A stretch of DNA of 64,000 nt from Vagococcus fessus (GCF_003987565.1 NZ_NGJY01000002.1:124001-188000); one strand, 5' to 3'; shown: positions 8,053 through 17,374, counted from the first letter of the stretch. The notes: generated by a model from the letters alone, not told the origin. Numbers and translations: made by a program.

Positions 8053-9369
8053 ATGAAACTAGATTATGATGTGATTAAACAAGCAGTATCTGCTAGACAA
8101 GAGGATTTCTTTGCCGGCTTAAAAGAAGTCATGCAGATTAATAGTGTCAAAGCAGATGCTACTGAGGACGCCCCTTTTGGTGTCGGCCCGAAACAAGCCG
8201 TTTTAAAAGCTCTTGAGATTGCGGAGTCAATGGGATTTAAAACTAAAATGGTCAATAATGCGATGGGCTATGCCCAGTGGGGTCCCGACTCATCTGAGTA
8301 TATCGGCGTCATCGGTCATTTAGATGTTGTTCCTGAAGGGACGGATTGGGATTATGAGCCTTTTGATTTAACAGAAGATAACGGTGTCCTATATGGTCGC
8401 GGTGTCTTAGATAATAAAGGCCCTATCATGAGTAACTTGTATGCTCTATCTGTCTTAAAAGAACTTGGTCTTAAGCCAACGAAAACTATTCGTATCGTGT
8501 TTGGAAGTGATGAAGAAAGCGGCTCTGCTGATATTCCGATGTATCTTGAAAAAGAACCCGCTCCAATCTATGGCTACACACCAGATTGTAAGTACCCTGC
8601 CGTTTATGGTGAGCGTGGTGTGGTTGGGATTGATATCGTTACAACATTCTCAGATGACTCGTTAAACCAAATCCAATCCTTTGTCGGTAACTTTGATCGC
8701 AGCAGTATTCCCGACACACTTGATGTGACTTTAGCAACAGGTGAAACGATTGAAGTAAGAGGAAAACGTTCGCCAAGTAACGCTCCTGATATGGGCCTGA
8801 ATACTATTACACTATTTGCTAAAGAGTCGACTGATGAGGCTCGCTTTACTGGTGAACTGGCAACATACCTGTCATGGCTAGCTGATGGCTTCCATGATAA
8901 ACATGATGGTTCTGGTATTGGCGCTAATTTTTCAGATGAAGATTCAGGCTCACTTCAACTTTCTCCTTATGAGTTAAAGCTAACAGAAAACCAAGCGATT
9001 TTATCGTTATCTATCCGCTACCCTATTTCCGTTACTGAAGAAGAAGTGCTTGAGGCTATCTTTGGTCATCTTGTACTTGATACTAACGTAACTGTCACAC
9101 GTCGCATGAAGTCAACGGTATTTGACCGTCATCATCCGATGCTTAAAACGATGCAAGCTGTTTACGAAAACTGTACCGGACAAGACGGTACACCTGTTAC
9201 GACAACAGGAGCGACTTATGCGCGTTCAATGCCAAATATCATCGCCTTTGGGCCATCATTCCCTGGTCAAAAAGGGATTGCTCATAACAAAAATGAGTAC
9301 ATGGACGTTAGTGATTTAATGAAAAATATGGAAATATACGCCCTAACCTTATCCGAATTAATGGCTTAA
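8053..9369 (+). CDS. pepV: Sapep-family Mn/Zn-dependent dipeptidase, PepV-like
   Basis: Cytoplasmic M20A metallopeptidase of 438 residues that cleaves dipeptides with an unblocked N-terminus. Metal-site motifs are visible in order: GHLDVVPEG (His/Asp), YGRGVLDNKGP (bridging Asp), and the catalytic FGSDEESGSAD; the closing His is in FPGQKGIAHNKNEYM. Length fits PepV. It is cotranscribed with the GntR regulator rather than standing alone, which suggests it may process asparaginyl or glycosylasparaginyl peptides imported by or with the divergent PTS module; that link is inference. Many genomes carry several paralogues, so the symbol denotes family. Confidence 0.82.
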   Translation: MKLDYDVIKQAVSARQEDFFAGLKEVMQINSVKADATEDAPFGVGPKQAVLKALEIAESMGFKTKMVNNAMGYAQWGPDSSEYIGVIGHLDVVPEGTDWDYEPFDLTEDNGVLYGRGVLDNKGPIMSNLYALSVLKELGLKPTKTIRIVFGSDEESGSADIPMYLEKEPAPIYGYTPDCKYPAVYGERGVVGIDIVTTFSDDSLNQIQSFVGNFDRSSIPDTLDVTLATGETIEVRGKRSPSNAPDMGLNTITLFAKESTDEARFTGELATYLSWLADGFHDKHDGSGIGANFSDEDSGSLQLSPYELKLTENQAILSLSIRYPISVTEEEVLEAIFGHLVLDTNVTVTRRMKSTVFDRHHPMLKTMQAVYENCTGQDGTPVTTTGATYARSMPNIIAFGPSFPGQKGIAHNKNEYMDVSDLMKNMEIYALTLSELMA

Positions 9370-9375
9370 TGCTAA

Positions 9376-9410
9376 AAAAGAGTCGTCTCTATATAAGAGA
9401 CGACTCTTTT
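9376..9410. terminator. Bidirectional terminator
   Basis: Fifteen-base perfect inverted repeat (core agtcgtctct / agagacgact, loop atata) with A and T tracts, between the convergent dipeptidase and M20 amidohydrolase genes. Confidence 0.93.
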
Positions 9411-9413
9411 ATT

Positions 9414-10601
9414 TTAACCTAATAAGTAATCAAGTGTTGCTGTTCCAATCGCTTTTGCGGCAATTCCCATCGCATCTTCATTGATATCAAATTTTGGATG
9501 ATGATGAGGGAAGAACTCACCTGATGCAGGTTTTGCTCCTACGAAAATATAAGAACTTGGTACTACTTCTGAGTAATAAGCAAAATCTTCTGACGCAGGA
9601 TTTGCTTGGGCTAATGAAATCTCATTTAGATTTTCAATACCAGCTGTTTCAATACTGTGAATCACGCTTGATGTTAACGCTTCGTCACTCATTAAAACTG
9701 GGTAATCATGTTCGTAGAATAACTCGTATTCAATACGGAACATCGCCGCAATACCATCTAAGATTGACTTAAACTCTTTCGCAACTAATTCACGTGTTGA
9801 TGGGTCCATACTACGAACGTCCCCTTCAATAAAGACGCTGTCTTTAATAACATTGAAAGAGCCACGTCCGTCAAAGTTTCCAATAGTTAAGGTTGCCATT
9901 TCAAATGGAGACACTCGTCGACTCACAATCGTTTGGGCTGCCACAACAAAATGACTAGCTGCTACAATTGTATCATTTGCTTCGTGAGGCACTGCCCCAT
10001 GTCCACCTTTTCCTTTAAATTTCACTTTAAATGATGAACGTCCTGCCATTGTTGCACCTAAACAGTAGTGAATATCTCCCGTATCAATCGGGCTCCACAA
10101 GTGAACACCTAGTACATTATCCACACCTTCTAAACAGCCGTCTTTAATCATAGCAATCGCTCCGCCTGGTGGTGTTTCTTCTGCTGGTTGGTGTAAGATA
10201 ACCACTTTCCCAACTAATTGGTCTTTAATTTCTAACAATGTATCCGCCAGAGTTAACATATATGACGTGTGAGCATCATGACCACATGCGTGCATACATC
10301 CAGGATTTTTAGAAGCAAATTCTAAACCTGTTTCCTCAGTAATCGGTAGCGCATCAAAGTCGGCACGTAAAGCAATAGTTTTACCTGGCTTGCCACTGTC
10401 AATGGTTACAACAACACCGTAACCACCTACATTAGTCTTGACATCACAGTCTTTCCCTTTATAAAAATCAACAATAAATTGACTTGTTTTTTCTTCTTCA
10501 AATGATAATTCTGGATGTTGATGAAGGTAACGTCTCATCTCAATCATTTTCGGTGTTTTGTCATCAATCTTTTTTTGTAATGTTGCTTTTAATGTTGTCA
10601 T
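9414..10601 (-). CDS. M20 family amidohydrolase (N-acyl amino acid hydrolase type)
   Basis: 395-residue metal-dependent amidohydrolase of the M20D/ama family, which includes hippurate hydrolase, N-acetyl-diaminopimelate deacetylase and indole-3-acyl-amino-acid hydrolases. Visible motifs: HQHPELSFEE near residue 27, the metal-binding MHACGHDAHTS near 103, HQPAEETPPGGA near 136, and the dimerisation-domain GKGGHGAVPHEANDTI. Start ATG has a CGGAGG site upstream. It follows an MFS transporter by 15 bp in one operon, so it probably hydrolyses whatever that carrier imports. The exact substrate cannot be told from sequence. Confidence 0.85.
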   Translation of the reverse strand: MTTLKATLQKKIDDKTPKMIEMRRYLHQHPELSFEEEKTSQFIVDFYKGKDCDVKTNVGGYGVVVTIDSGKPGKTIALRADFDALPITEETGLEFASKNPGCMHACGHDAHTSYMLTLADTLLEIKDQLVGKVVILHQPAEETPPGGAIAMIKDGCLEGVDNVLGVHLWSPIDTGDIHYCLGATMAGRSSFKVKFKGKGGHGAVPHEANDTIVAASHFVVAAQTIVSRRVSPFEMATLTIGNFDGRGSFNVIKDSVFIEGDVRSMDPSTRELVAKEFKSILDGIAAMFRIEYELFYEHDYPVLMSDEALTSSVIHSIETAGIENLNEISLAQANPASEDFAYYSEVVPSSYIFVGAKPASGEFFPHHHPKFDINEDAMGIAAKAIGTATLDYLLG

Positions 10602-10616
10602 AATTTCAACCTCCGA

Positions 10617-11831
10617 TTAGTTAGCTGATGCTTGTTTTTTATTCGATACTAAGAATGTTAATAGACCTGCAACAACAATTGCTGCTGCAATAAAAGTAAA
10701 GGCTAATGAATAAGAACCATCTGCTTTTTCAATTAATTTACCTAAGATCATTGGGGCTAAGAATCCACCAAGTGTTCCACCTGTATTGACAATACCGATC
10801 GATAACCCAATTGAATTTTCTTCAAATAATTTATGTGGCCAAGTGAAGACTGCTGTGAAACATGAAATAGTTAACATGCCAATAAATACAACTAAGATTG
10901 ATGATAACCAAAGTAAGTCTGTATTAATTAAAAGCATAATCATTGCTGCAATAATAACAGAACCACCCATCACAAATAATTTTTCACGTCCAACGAAGAA
11001 TTTAGATAGTAAAAATCCTGTTGCAACTGTTCCGATTACTTGTGCGATTGAATTCGCAGTTAAAATATACCCTGCTGATTGAATACTTAAATTATAAGTT
11101 TCTGTTAAGTAACTTGGTAACCATGACATACTACCGTAGTACGTAATGTTTAAGAATAACATTGCAATAAATAAAATAATAACGTCTTTGTTTAAAATCA
11201 TTTCTTTGAATGATACAGATGATTTAACTTTAGCTTCTTTAGCTACTGGCTCAGTTTTAGGTACAAATAACGCCACTAGTACTAGTGCTAATAAGAATAA
11301 TGACCCTAACGCTAAGTAAGCATAACGCCAATTGTTTGCGATTAAGTTCGCTCCTAATGTAAAGGCTAAAATCCCACCAATACCTGATGTTGATAAAATA
11401 CATGATTGAACCAACGTACGTTTTTCTTGTGGGAAATTCTCAGCTACTGATTTAGAACAACTTGGTGGATACCCGCCGTGTCCAATCCCTGCAAAGAAAC
11501 GAATACAGAAGAATAACATTAAACTACTCACTGTTCCGAATAAGAATGAGAACAATGAAATCATTCCTAATGAAATCATCAGAACTTTTTTAGCACCAAT
11601 CTTATCTGCTAACCAACCTCCTGGAATTTGCATTAATGAGTAACCTAAGAAGAACATACTCATAATCATCCCTGTTTGTGACGGGGCAAAGTCTAATTGC
11701 TTGGCAATGGGAATAATTGCAGTTGAAATCATATTTTTATCCATGTAAACCATTGAATAACCTGCCATAAGTGCAATGACTAATTTAATACTTGCGCCTT
11801 TTGATAACTCTTTTTGTTTCGTGTTAACCAT
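10617..11831 (-). CDS. MFS transporter, anion:cation symporter type
   Basis: 404-residue polytopic membrane protein with about twelve transmembrane segments. The motif GGWLADKIGAKKVL after the second segment is the MFS signature, and the N-terminal YSMVYMDKNMISTAIIPIAKQL resembles the ACS (organic anion:cation symporter) subfamily that carries sugar acids and N-acyl amino acids. RBS GAGGAGG precedes the ATG. First gene of a two-gene operon with the M20 amidohydrolase, behind a promoter with a strong cre site. Confidence 0.85.
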   Translation of the reverse strand: MVNTKQKELSKGASIKLVIALMAGYSMVYMDKNMISTAIIPIAKQLDFAPSQTGMIMSMFFLGYSLMQIPGGWLADKIGAKKVLMISLGMISLFSFLFGTVSSLMLFFCIRFFAGIGHGGYPPSCSKSVAENFPQEKRTLVQSCILSTSGIGGILAFTLGANLIANNWRYAYLALGSLFLLALVLVALFVPKTEPVAKEAKVKSSVSFKEMILNKDVIILFIAMLFLNITYYGSMSWLPSYLTETYNLSIQSAGYILTANSIAQVIGTVATGFLLSKFFVGREKLFVMGGSVIIAAMIMLLINTDLLWLSSILVVFIGMLTISCFTAVFTWPHKLFEENSIGLSIGIVNTGGTLGGFLAPMILGKLIEKADGSYSLAFTFIAAAIVVAGLLTFLVSNKKQASAN

Positions 11832-11863
11832 AATAAGCCTCCTCTAATTTGTTTTAAAGCGTG

Positions 11864-11891
11864 TGATAACGCTCTCACACCTAGTATTATA
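11864..11891 (-). promoter_or_regulatory. MFS/M20 operon promoter -10 and cre site
   Basis: On the minus strand TATAAT (11886-11891) is followed by TGAGAGCGTTATCA (11864-11877), which matches the CcpA consensus TGWNANCGNTNWCA at every position; the site is enlarged into a GTGTGA/TCACAC palindrome (11861-11880). Placement just downstream of the -10 predicts CcpA repression as a roadblock. A clear -35 is not seen, suggesting an activator. Confidence 0.78.
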
Positions 11892-11966
11892 CGTTTGTGA
11901 AAAATAGATATAAGTTTATTCCATATGAAAAACTCCCCTTATCATACGTTATTTGTACATCTTCAA

Positions 11967-12010
11967 AAAAATAATCGTATCTTTTGACAGTCAAAAGATA
12001 CGATTATTTT
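11967..12010 (-). terminator. Terminator of the AraC-family gene
   Basis: Twenty-base inverted repeat (ataatcgtatcttttga / tcaaaagatacgattat) with a three-base loop and an A-tract (T-tract in the minus-strand transcript) overlapping the stop codon of the AraC gene. Confidence 0.88.
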
Positions 12011-14279
12011 AATTTACCTTTTTAATTTCTAAAAGATGGCAGGAATTAAAGCTCATTTCTAATTGAAAAGCTAATTCACTACTGACTTTTTTCTCTTGCA
12101 CCTCTAGTTGAGGTAAGATTGTGGTTTCTAAATGAGTTTGACTTGCACGGTCAATCTCCCTTACCCCACCTAATGACAACCACGTATTATAAATCCCACC
12201 TTGGTCTTTACTCAACGTGTATTTTTTTATAAAATACGTTCCTTGTGGCAAGCCTTTTAGTGCGACCATTAACTCATGGTTTTGCTTCTGAATACTGTGA
12301 TAATCCAGTGAATACAACGGGTTCATATAAGTCGGATTCCAAATAACGAGTTGATAAGCCTCGCGTTTCTTATCAAAGGTCAAGACACTAGTCTCCGTTT
12401 TTGCGACCATGCTACTGCTTAACTGATACAATAACGTTAAAGCATGGTAGACAGGTCGGCGTAAGCCGTCATACATAAATAACGACAATGAACTGATTTC
12501 ACACTTGTCTTCATCTGTTCGGTCAATCCCAATATTTAACCAATAGCCAATACCACTCAGACGATCAGCAAGCGCCACTATGGTATCTAAAATCAAGGCT
12601 GCACGGTAAAATGTCCCACTCAACACATCACCATACCCCATCAATGTGTTCCAATCCAGTAAATAAATGGGCACACTCTCCAATTTTAATCCATCGAGAA
12701 AATCAGCTAAGTAGGTGATTTTCTCGATAATATCATTCCCTTGCGTCCCTTTTTGTGTGTCAATCTCGCCGACTAATATCACACTATAAAACTCAATAAT
12801 TGGCTGATAGTTCACCAGATGCTCTTCTAACTGAAGCAACTCTTCTTGTGTTGTTAAGTTTAATTTTAAGCCTACGGTAAAGTCCTCACTAATCTCTTTC
12901 ATCCAATCATAAACTAATTGATACTGTTGGAACTGTTCATCATACTCGGCAATCGCCATTTCAATATGTAGGGCTTGTTCCCGTGATTTCAAATAAACTA
13001 ACGTCTCTCGGTAAGTTGAAAACCAGTCTTCTAAGTCATGAAAACTTTTGACCTCTCTAGGTAACGTCAAACGCACCATCGGTTTCAAACCTTGCTCATT
13101 AATAAAATCAAACCAATTTCGATTGCGGATAAAGTTAGAGACCATCTCATTAGAATAGCTAAAATTATCCTCTGCTAACAACTCCGTAAAGTGAATAAAC
13201 TCAAAGCCTTGCTCCTTTTGCAACTGTACCAACTGCTTCTGAACAATCGCCTTCTCCCCGTTTTCAACATTTCCAATCGTCACCAACCGATCTGGCAAGT
13301 TTAATGCTGTGTCTAGAGACTCTTTGACCGATAAATTAAGACTCCCTTGATTGTTATAAAAACGATACGGAATATTTTTATTTACCAAAATATAAGACAG
13401 CAAACGGTAAATCTCTTCTGTTTCGATTGGCCTAATATCATCCGATTCCAACTCAACTGATTCCGAATTGACTTGTTTTTGATACTGTTTTGGAGTCAGA
13501 CCATATGTATCACGGAAAAATTTATAGAAGGCTTTTTCATTAGAAAAACCTGATGCATCGGCAATTTGAGAAATCGTCAACTCGGGTAAGGCTAGTAATT
13601 CTTTAGCCTTTGCCCCTCGACGTGCTTGCAGATATTCAGACAAACTTAACCCTACCTCATCTTTAAATAATTTTGAAAAATAGAAAGGGGTTAAATACTG
13701 CAAATTAGCTAATTGCTCTAAGCTTAATTTCTCCTGATAATGCCCCTCAATATAACGAAGCGTCTCCGAAATACGAGGGTCCTCTACTTGTGGCAATCGC
13801 TCATCTGTTTGTTCCTCTTGATACCCGACGACAAACTCTCCTACCAAGATAGCCAACAGCTCATAAAATTTTTGGAGTTGATCAAATACATTGCTCTCTC
13901 CACCGATGCAATCTAATAAAATTAACAGTAAATTCTTCTTCACGATGTCTAACTGACTTTCTTTAATCAGTGTCAATTTACTTAAATCATTAACAAATAA
14001 TGGTAATCTCTCGTACAGATTAGTCCCTTCAATCAACTGACGATCAAAAGTCATAAAGAGTATCGCATTTTCCTCTTCTGACGTCAGCGTAAAACTTTCA
14101 TTTGGATTAATCATAAGCAACTCATCTTTTTTCAGTTGCCCCTGTTGCCCCTCTAACTGATACGCCAACGTCCCTTCTACTGCAAAAAATAACCGGTACT
14201 GATTATCCATCTCTGGCGACGCTTTGACTATCGATACCAACGATATGTCAAACGGTAAGACTGATACACCCTGACTCAT
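12009..14279 (-). CDS. AraC family regulator with GH39-like C-terminal region
   Basis: 756-residue transcription regulator. An N-terminal cupin-like sensing region (about 1-150) precedes a pair of AraC helix-turn-helix motifs (about 165-270; LSLEQLANLQYLTPFYFSKLFKDEVG and ISQIADASGFSNEKAFYKFFRDTYG). The remaining 480 residues resemble the (beta/alpha)8 fold of beta-xylosidases, family GH39 (for example YLLDWNTLMG, GTFYRAALI), a fusion seen in other Firmicute AraC regulators. Such a domain probably serves as a sugar sensor. The catalytic glutamates of GH39 are not obvious to me, so enzymatic activity is not claimed. It lies beside, and in the same direction as, the MFS/M20 operon, which it may activate. 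RBS is GGAGGTAGAG. Confidence 0.82.
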   Translation of the reverse strand: MSQGVSVLPFDISLVSIVKASPEMDNQYRLFFAVEGTLAYQLEGQQGQLKKDELLMINPNESFTLTSEEENAILFMTFDRQLIEGTNLYERLPLFVNDLSKLTLIKESQLDIVKKNLLLILLDCIGGESNVFDQLQKFYELLAILVGEFVVGYQEEQTDERLPQVEDPRISETLRYIEGHYQEKLSLEQLANLQYLTPFYFSKLFKDEVGLSLSEYLQARRGAKAKELLALPELTISQIADASGFSNEKAFYKFFRDTYGLTPKQYQKQVNSESVELESDDIRPIETEEIYRLLSYILVNKNIPYRFYNNQGSLNLSVKESLDTALNLPDRLVTIGNVENGEKAIVQKQLVQLQKEQGFEFIHFTELLAEDNFSYSNEMVSNFIRNRNWFDFINEQGLKPMVRLTLPREVKSFHDLEDWFSTYRETLVYLKSREQALHIEMAIAEYDEQFQQYQLVYDWMKEISEDFTVGLKLNLTTQEELLQLEEHLVNYQPIIEFYSVILVGEIDTQKGTQGNDIIEKITYLADFLDGLKLESVPIYLLDWNTLMGYGDVLSGTFYRAALILDTIVALADRLSGIGYWLNIGIDRTDEDKCEISSLSLFMYDGLRRPVYHALTLLYQLSSSMVAKTETSVLTFDKKREAYQLVIWNPTYMNPLYSLDYHSIQKQNHELMVALKGLPQGTYFIKKYTLSKDQGGIYNTWLSLGGVREIDRASQTHLETTILPQLEVQEKKVSSELAFQLEMSFNSCHLLEIKKVN

Positions 14280-14436
14280 TTCTCTACCTCCAACTTGAGT
14301 AATTGTGGGTTCATTTTAGCATAGCTTGAAAAGAGATAGGGGATTTCTTACGATTTCCCTTTAATTAAACGTGATATTTTCAGATGGTTTTAATGAAAAA
14401 TACTGACTACAACTCTTAATTTAAGGTTCCATTACT

Positions 14437-14467
14437 GAATATAATCCGTTACAATAGGACTATATTC
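14437..14467 (+). promoter_or_regulatory. Candidate promoter and operator of the five-gene ABC/secreted-protein cluster
   Basis: An inverted repeat gaatataatcc / ggactatattc (14437-14447 and 14457-14467, ten of eleven pairs) encloses a TATAAT at 14440-14445, ahead of the first gene at 14494. The -35 is weak. This geometry suits an operator overlapping a promoter. Confidence 0.4.
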
Positions 14468-14493
14468 CTAAATAACTTACAAAGGGTGATTAT

Positions 14494-15318
14494 ATGCAAG
14501 CAGAACTTTATCGTATTTCAAAAAATAAACGCAGTCTCTTTTTCATCGGCTTTATGATTGCAATTCCTCTACTCGACTTTTTACTTAGTCTTACACAAGA
14601 ATTCCAAGAATATCTGACTGACCCTGTTTATTATTACCATTATTTCCAAACACATCCATTTGACCATCAGTTTGATATTCATCCTGCAGCTACCTCTTTT
14701 TTAGCAGGCAATACAATTGGCCATCTGCCACAAATGCTGTACATCTGGGTACTCCCCTTATTATTACTTGCTATTAATGGCGATTATTATTTAACCGATA
14801 AGAAAAATGGCATTGATAGCATACAGTTAACCAAGCTATCTCGAAAAGACTGGCTAAAGAAACGTTATATCTTGACTACAAGTTTATCTTTTATCGTAGC
14901 ATTTAGCGGCTTACTTCTTAATTTTGGACTAGTCACCCTCGTCTTCCACAAAGGCCATGGCTTTCAAGGGTTAGAACTTTATCGTAATCCGAATCCCACT
15001 CTGCTTAATTTTTCAATCGACCATCCCTACAGTATTTATTTTGCTTATATTTTAGTATTTTCAGTACTGACCGCCCTACTCTCTATTTTATGTCTGAGCC
15101 TTTCGTTTTTATTCCCAAATCCAAAAGTTGTCTATCCTGCTTGCTTCTTAATATGGATTATTCAAATCATAGCACCCAATAGTCTGACTTATGTGATGCA
15201 GCCTTTTATCGAATACGGGCTGGATAGTATTATACCCGCTCTACTCGTCTACACTAGTCTTGTACTCATTGTTACTGTCACTGCCATAATTTACCAAAGG
15301 AGATATCATGAACTTTAA
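14494..15318 (+). CDS. Polytopic membrane protein, ABC-2-like permease, first of three
   Basis: 274-residue membrane protein with about six hydrophobic segments and a large extracytoplasmic loop after the first (about residues 45-85, rich in His, Tyr and Phe). The N-terminus MQAELYRISKNKRSLFFIGF resembles ABC-2 type permeases of peptide-export or immunity systems. I do not recognise a named family. The RBS AAAGGGTGAT supports the start. Its end overlaps the next gene by 11 bases, so translation is coupled, and the ATPase is encoded three genes on. Confidence 0.7.
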   Translation: MQAELYRISKNKRSLFFIGFMIAIPLLDFLLSLTQEFQEYLTDPVYYYHYFQTHPFDHQFDIHPAATSFLAGNTIGHLPQMLYIWVLPLLLLAINGDYYLTDKKNGIDSIQLTKLSRKDWLKKRYILTTSLSFIVAFSGLLLNFGLVTLVFHKGHGFQGLELYRNPNPTLLNFSIDHPYSIYFAYILVFSVLTALLSILCLSLSFLFPNPKVVYPACFLIWIIQIIAPNSLTYVMQPFIEYGLDSIIPALLVYTSLVLIVTVTAIIYQRRYHEL

Positions 15319-16009
15319 TCTATTAAAATATATTCTATGTTTGGCTATTTTTATCTTTTCTTGGCTTTTTGGGAGTAGAAATCTAGATAGGCATAATACA
15401 GTTCTTAGTATTCTTGATACTAATGAACCTTATTCCGGCTACAATGATATGTTAAGACTTGGGACAATTAATGCTTTATTATTTTTCATCCTGTTACCTC
15501 CCTTACCAAAGGTACAACTCTTAATTCGTCGAAGTCGTCAACAGTCTCTCACCCGTCATATTGTTAAATATTCTTGGATTTCCTTGGCATTTACCAGTTT
15601 ATTTATAGGAAGTAGCCTTCTTTTAAATCGGTATCGTTTCTCTCATGCCATCTTATCTGCTACTCATTTTTACCGTAGCATGATGCTCTATGCCGTGATT
15701 ATGTTTCTTTTTTATTTGTGGCTAGGACTTGTTTTCTTAATCATCAGTCTCCTTTTCAAAACACATACTCAAGCACTTAGCATTAGCTTTTTATTCAGCG
15801 CTCTCACGACTTATGGCGGCTTAATCTTATTTTCTTCTGGTCCCATCCGTTCATTTGAAATTTTAGACACTTTTTTAAAAGAATCTGGTGCGGTTAATTT
15901 ATTAGAGTACAGCCTCATATTAGCTAATCTCATCACACTCTCTATCGGGACAGCTCTTATCGCGTCCCTACTTTTTAATAGAAAGGATTTTCTGAATGAA
16001 TCGGATTAA
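15308..16009 (+). CDS. Polytopic membrane protein, second of three
   Basis: 233-residue integral membrane protein with about six predicted segments (residues roughly 8-22, 52-65, 90-108, 122-155, 160-180, 195-220). No soluble domain or catalytic motif is seen and I do not recognise the family. RBS AAAGGAGATATC lies inside the preceding gene. The gene overlaps both neighbours (11 and 14 bases), indicating a tightly coupled operon and probably a single membrane complex. Confidence 0.7.
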   Translation: MNFNLLKYILCLAIFIFSWLFGSRNLDRHNTVLSILDTNEPYSGYNDMLRLGTINALLFFILLPPLPKVQLLIRRSRQQSLTRHIVKYSWISLAFTSLFIGSSLLLNRYRFSHAILSATHFYRSMMLYAVIMFLFYLWLGLVFLIISLLFKTHTQALSISFLFSALTTYGGLILFSSGPIRSFEILDTFLKESGAVNLLEYSLILANLITLSIGTALIASLLFNRKDFLNESD

Positions 16010-16700
16010 TTATAGTGTCATGGGTATCTTAACTATTTTTTACGTCTTAATAGCGCAACATTTTTCTCAACCTGGTCTTGTTTCAACTCTATATGCAGGA
16101 CCAGACTACCATTCCAGAACAATACTTATTTTATGTTACTTTTTTAATATTGGATCGTACGTCTGCCTTACTATGGGGGTAATCGAAACTCATCTTAAAG
16201 AAATCGTTCCTTGTATTTTAATTCGTTCTCATAGTATTTACCCTATCTTCACCATTTTTTTGAAGCAAATTATTCAGTTTGTCGTCGTTATGGAGACCTT
16301 AAAAGTCCTAGCATTTTGTCTGTATCTTAAACTAACTGTCCCCGTTCTACCTAGTTTAGTCCCACTAATTAAGCCTTACATCCTTAACTGCTTATTCCTA
16401 TGCTTTATTTTAGTGATACAAGCTCTTTTAGAATTATTACTAGACAGCCCTAAAGCACTCATCGCAACACTTTTGTCTGTTAGTTGCTCAGTGTTGGTTA
16501 GCGATATTCTAAATTTTCTAGCACCAGGTTCTTGGGTAAATGCCTTACTTCCACTTAACTTGACACTTACAAATAGATTTAATCACTTTAGCCAGTCCTT
16601 ACCTTATCCGACACTCTTGTCATTAATCATTATGAGTGGTGTGATGGTTTGCAGTATAGGATTGATGTTACATCTCTTTAAAACTAAAAATTGGATATAG
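15996..16700 (+). CDS. Polytopic membrane protein, third of three
   Basis: 234-residue integral membrane protein with about six hydrophobic segments and very little soluble sequence. Family not recognised. RBS AGAAAGGA lies within the end of the preceding gene, with which it overlaps by 14 bases. It is followed after 15 bp by the ABC ATPase. Three different permease-like subunits with a single ATPase is an unusual stoichiometry for an ABC exporter. Confidence 0.7.
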   Translation: MNRINYSVMGILTIFYVLIAQHFSQPGLVSTLYAGPDYHSRTILILCYFFNIGSYVCLTMGVIETHLKEIVPCILIRSHSIYPIFTIFLKQIIQFVVVMETLKVLAFCLYLKLTVPVLPSLVPLIKPYILNCLFLCFILVIQALLELLLDSPKALIATLLSVSCSVLVSDILNFLAPGSWVNALLPLNLTLTNRFNHFSQSLPYPTLLSLIIMSGVMVCSIGLMLHLFKTKNWI

Positions 16701-16715
16701 AAAGAAGGAACTCAC

Positions 16716-17348
16716 ATGCCTATTATTGACATTGAAAACTACTCAAAACTAATCAAAAAACGCCCTGTCCTTAACTCAATCAACTATCACTTTGAAAATG
16801 GGACAATCTATGGTCTCCACGGACAAAATGGCTCTGGTAAAACTATGTTACTTCGGGCGATTTCTGGTTTAATCTTTCCCACTACAGGGACGGTTACCAT
16901 AGATGGAAAGCTTCTCCAAAAGGATATCGACTTTCCACCTCACACAGGAATTATCATCGAACATACTGAACTTTTACCTAATATGACAGGCTACGAAAAC
17001 CTGAAAATGTTGAGTAAAATCAATAAGACTGCCACAGATGACGATATTTTAGACAGCTTAAAACAAGTTGGCCTTGGCGGTCATGAGCATACAAAAGTTA
17101 AGAACTACTCCTTAGGAATGAAACAAAAATTAAGTTTAGCTCAAGCTATTTTTGAAAAGCCATCCTTATTACTACTGGACGAACCTACCAACGCCTTGGA
17201 TGAAGATAGCGTTCAGTTGATACATGATATTTTACTTAGATTAAAAGAACAAGGCTGTACTATCATTATGGCAACACATAATAAAGAAGAACTTCTTGCC
17301 CTAGCAGACCATATTATGAAGATGGTCGATGGTGAGTTGATAAGTTAA
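16716..17348 (+). CDS. ABC transporter ATP-binding protein
   Basis: 210-residue stand-alone nucleotide-binding domain. Walker A is GQNGSGKT (residues 36-43), the signature is the divergent YSLGMKQKLSLAQ (131-143), Walker B is LLLLDEPTNALD (151-162) and the switch histidine is in MATHNKEE. The SLGMKQ signature is typical of ATPases serving ABC-2 permeases, including those for lantibiotic immunity and peptide export. RBS AGAAGGA precedes the ATG. It presumably energises the three membrane proteins encoded upstream. Confidence 0.92.
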   Translation: MPIIDIENYSKLIKKRPVLNSINYHFENGTIYGLHGQNGSGKTMLLRAISGLIFPTTGTVTIDGKLLQKDIDFPPHTGIIIEHTELLPNMTGYENLKMLSKINKTATDDDILDSLKQVGLGGHEHTKVKNYSLGMKQKLSLAQAIFEKPSLLLLDEPTNALDEDSVQLIHDILLRLKEQGCTIIMATHNKEELLALADHIMKMVDGELIS

Positions 17349-17374
17349 ATCGTCATTGAAAGGAGGTGATAATA

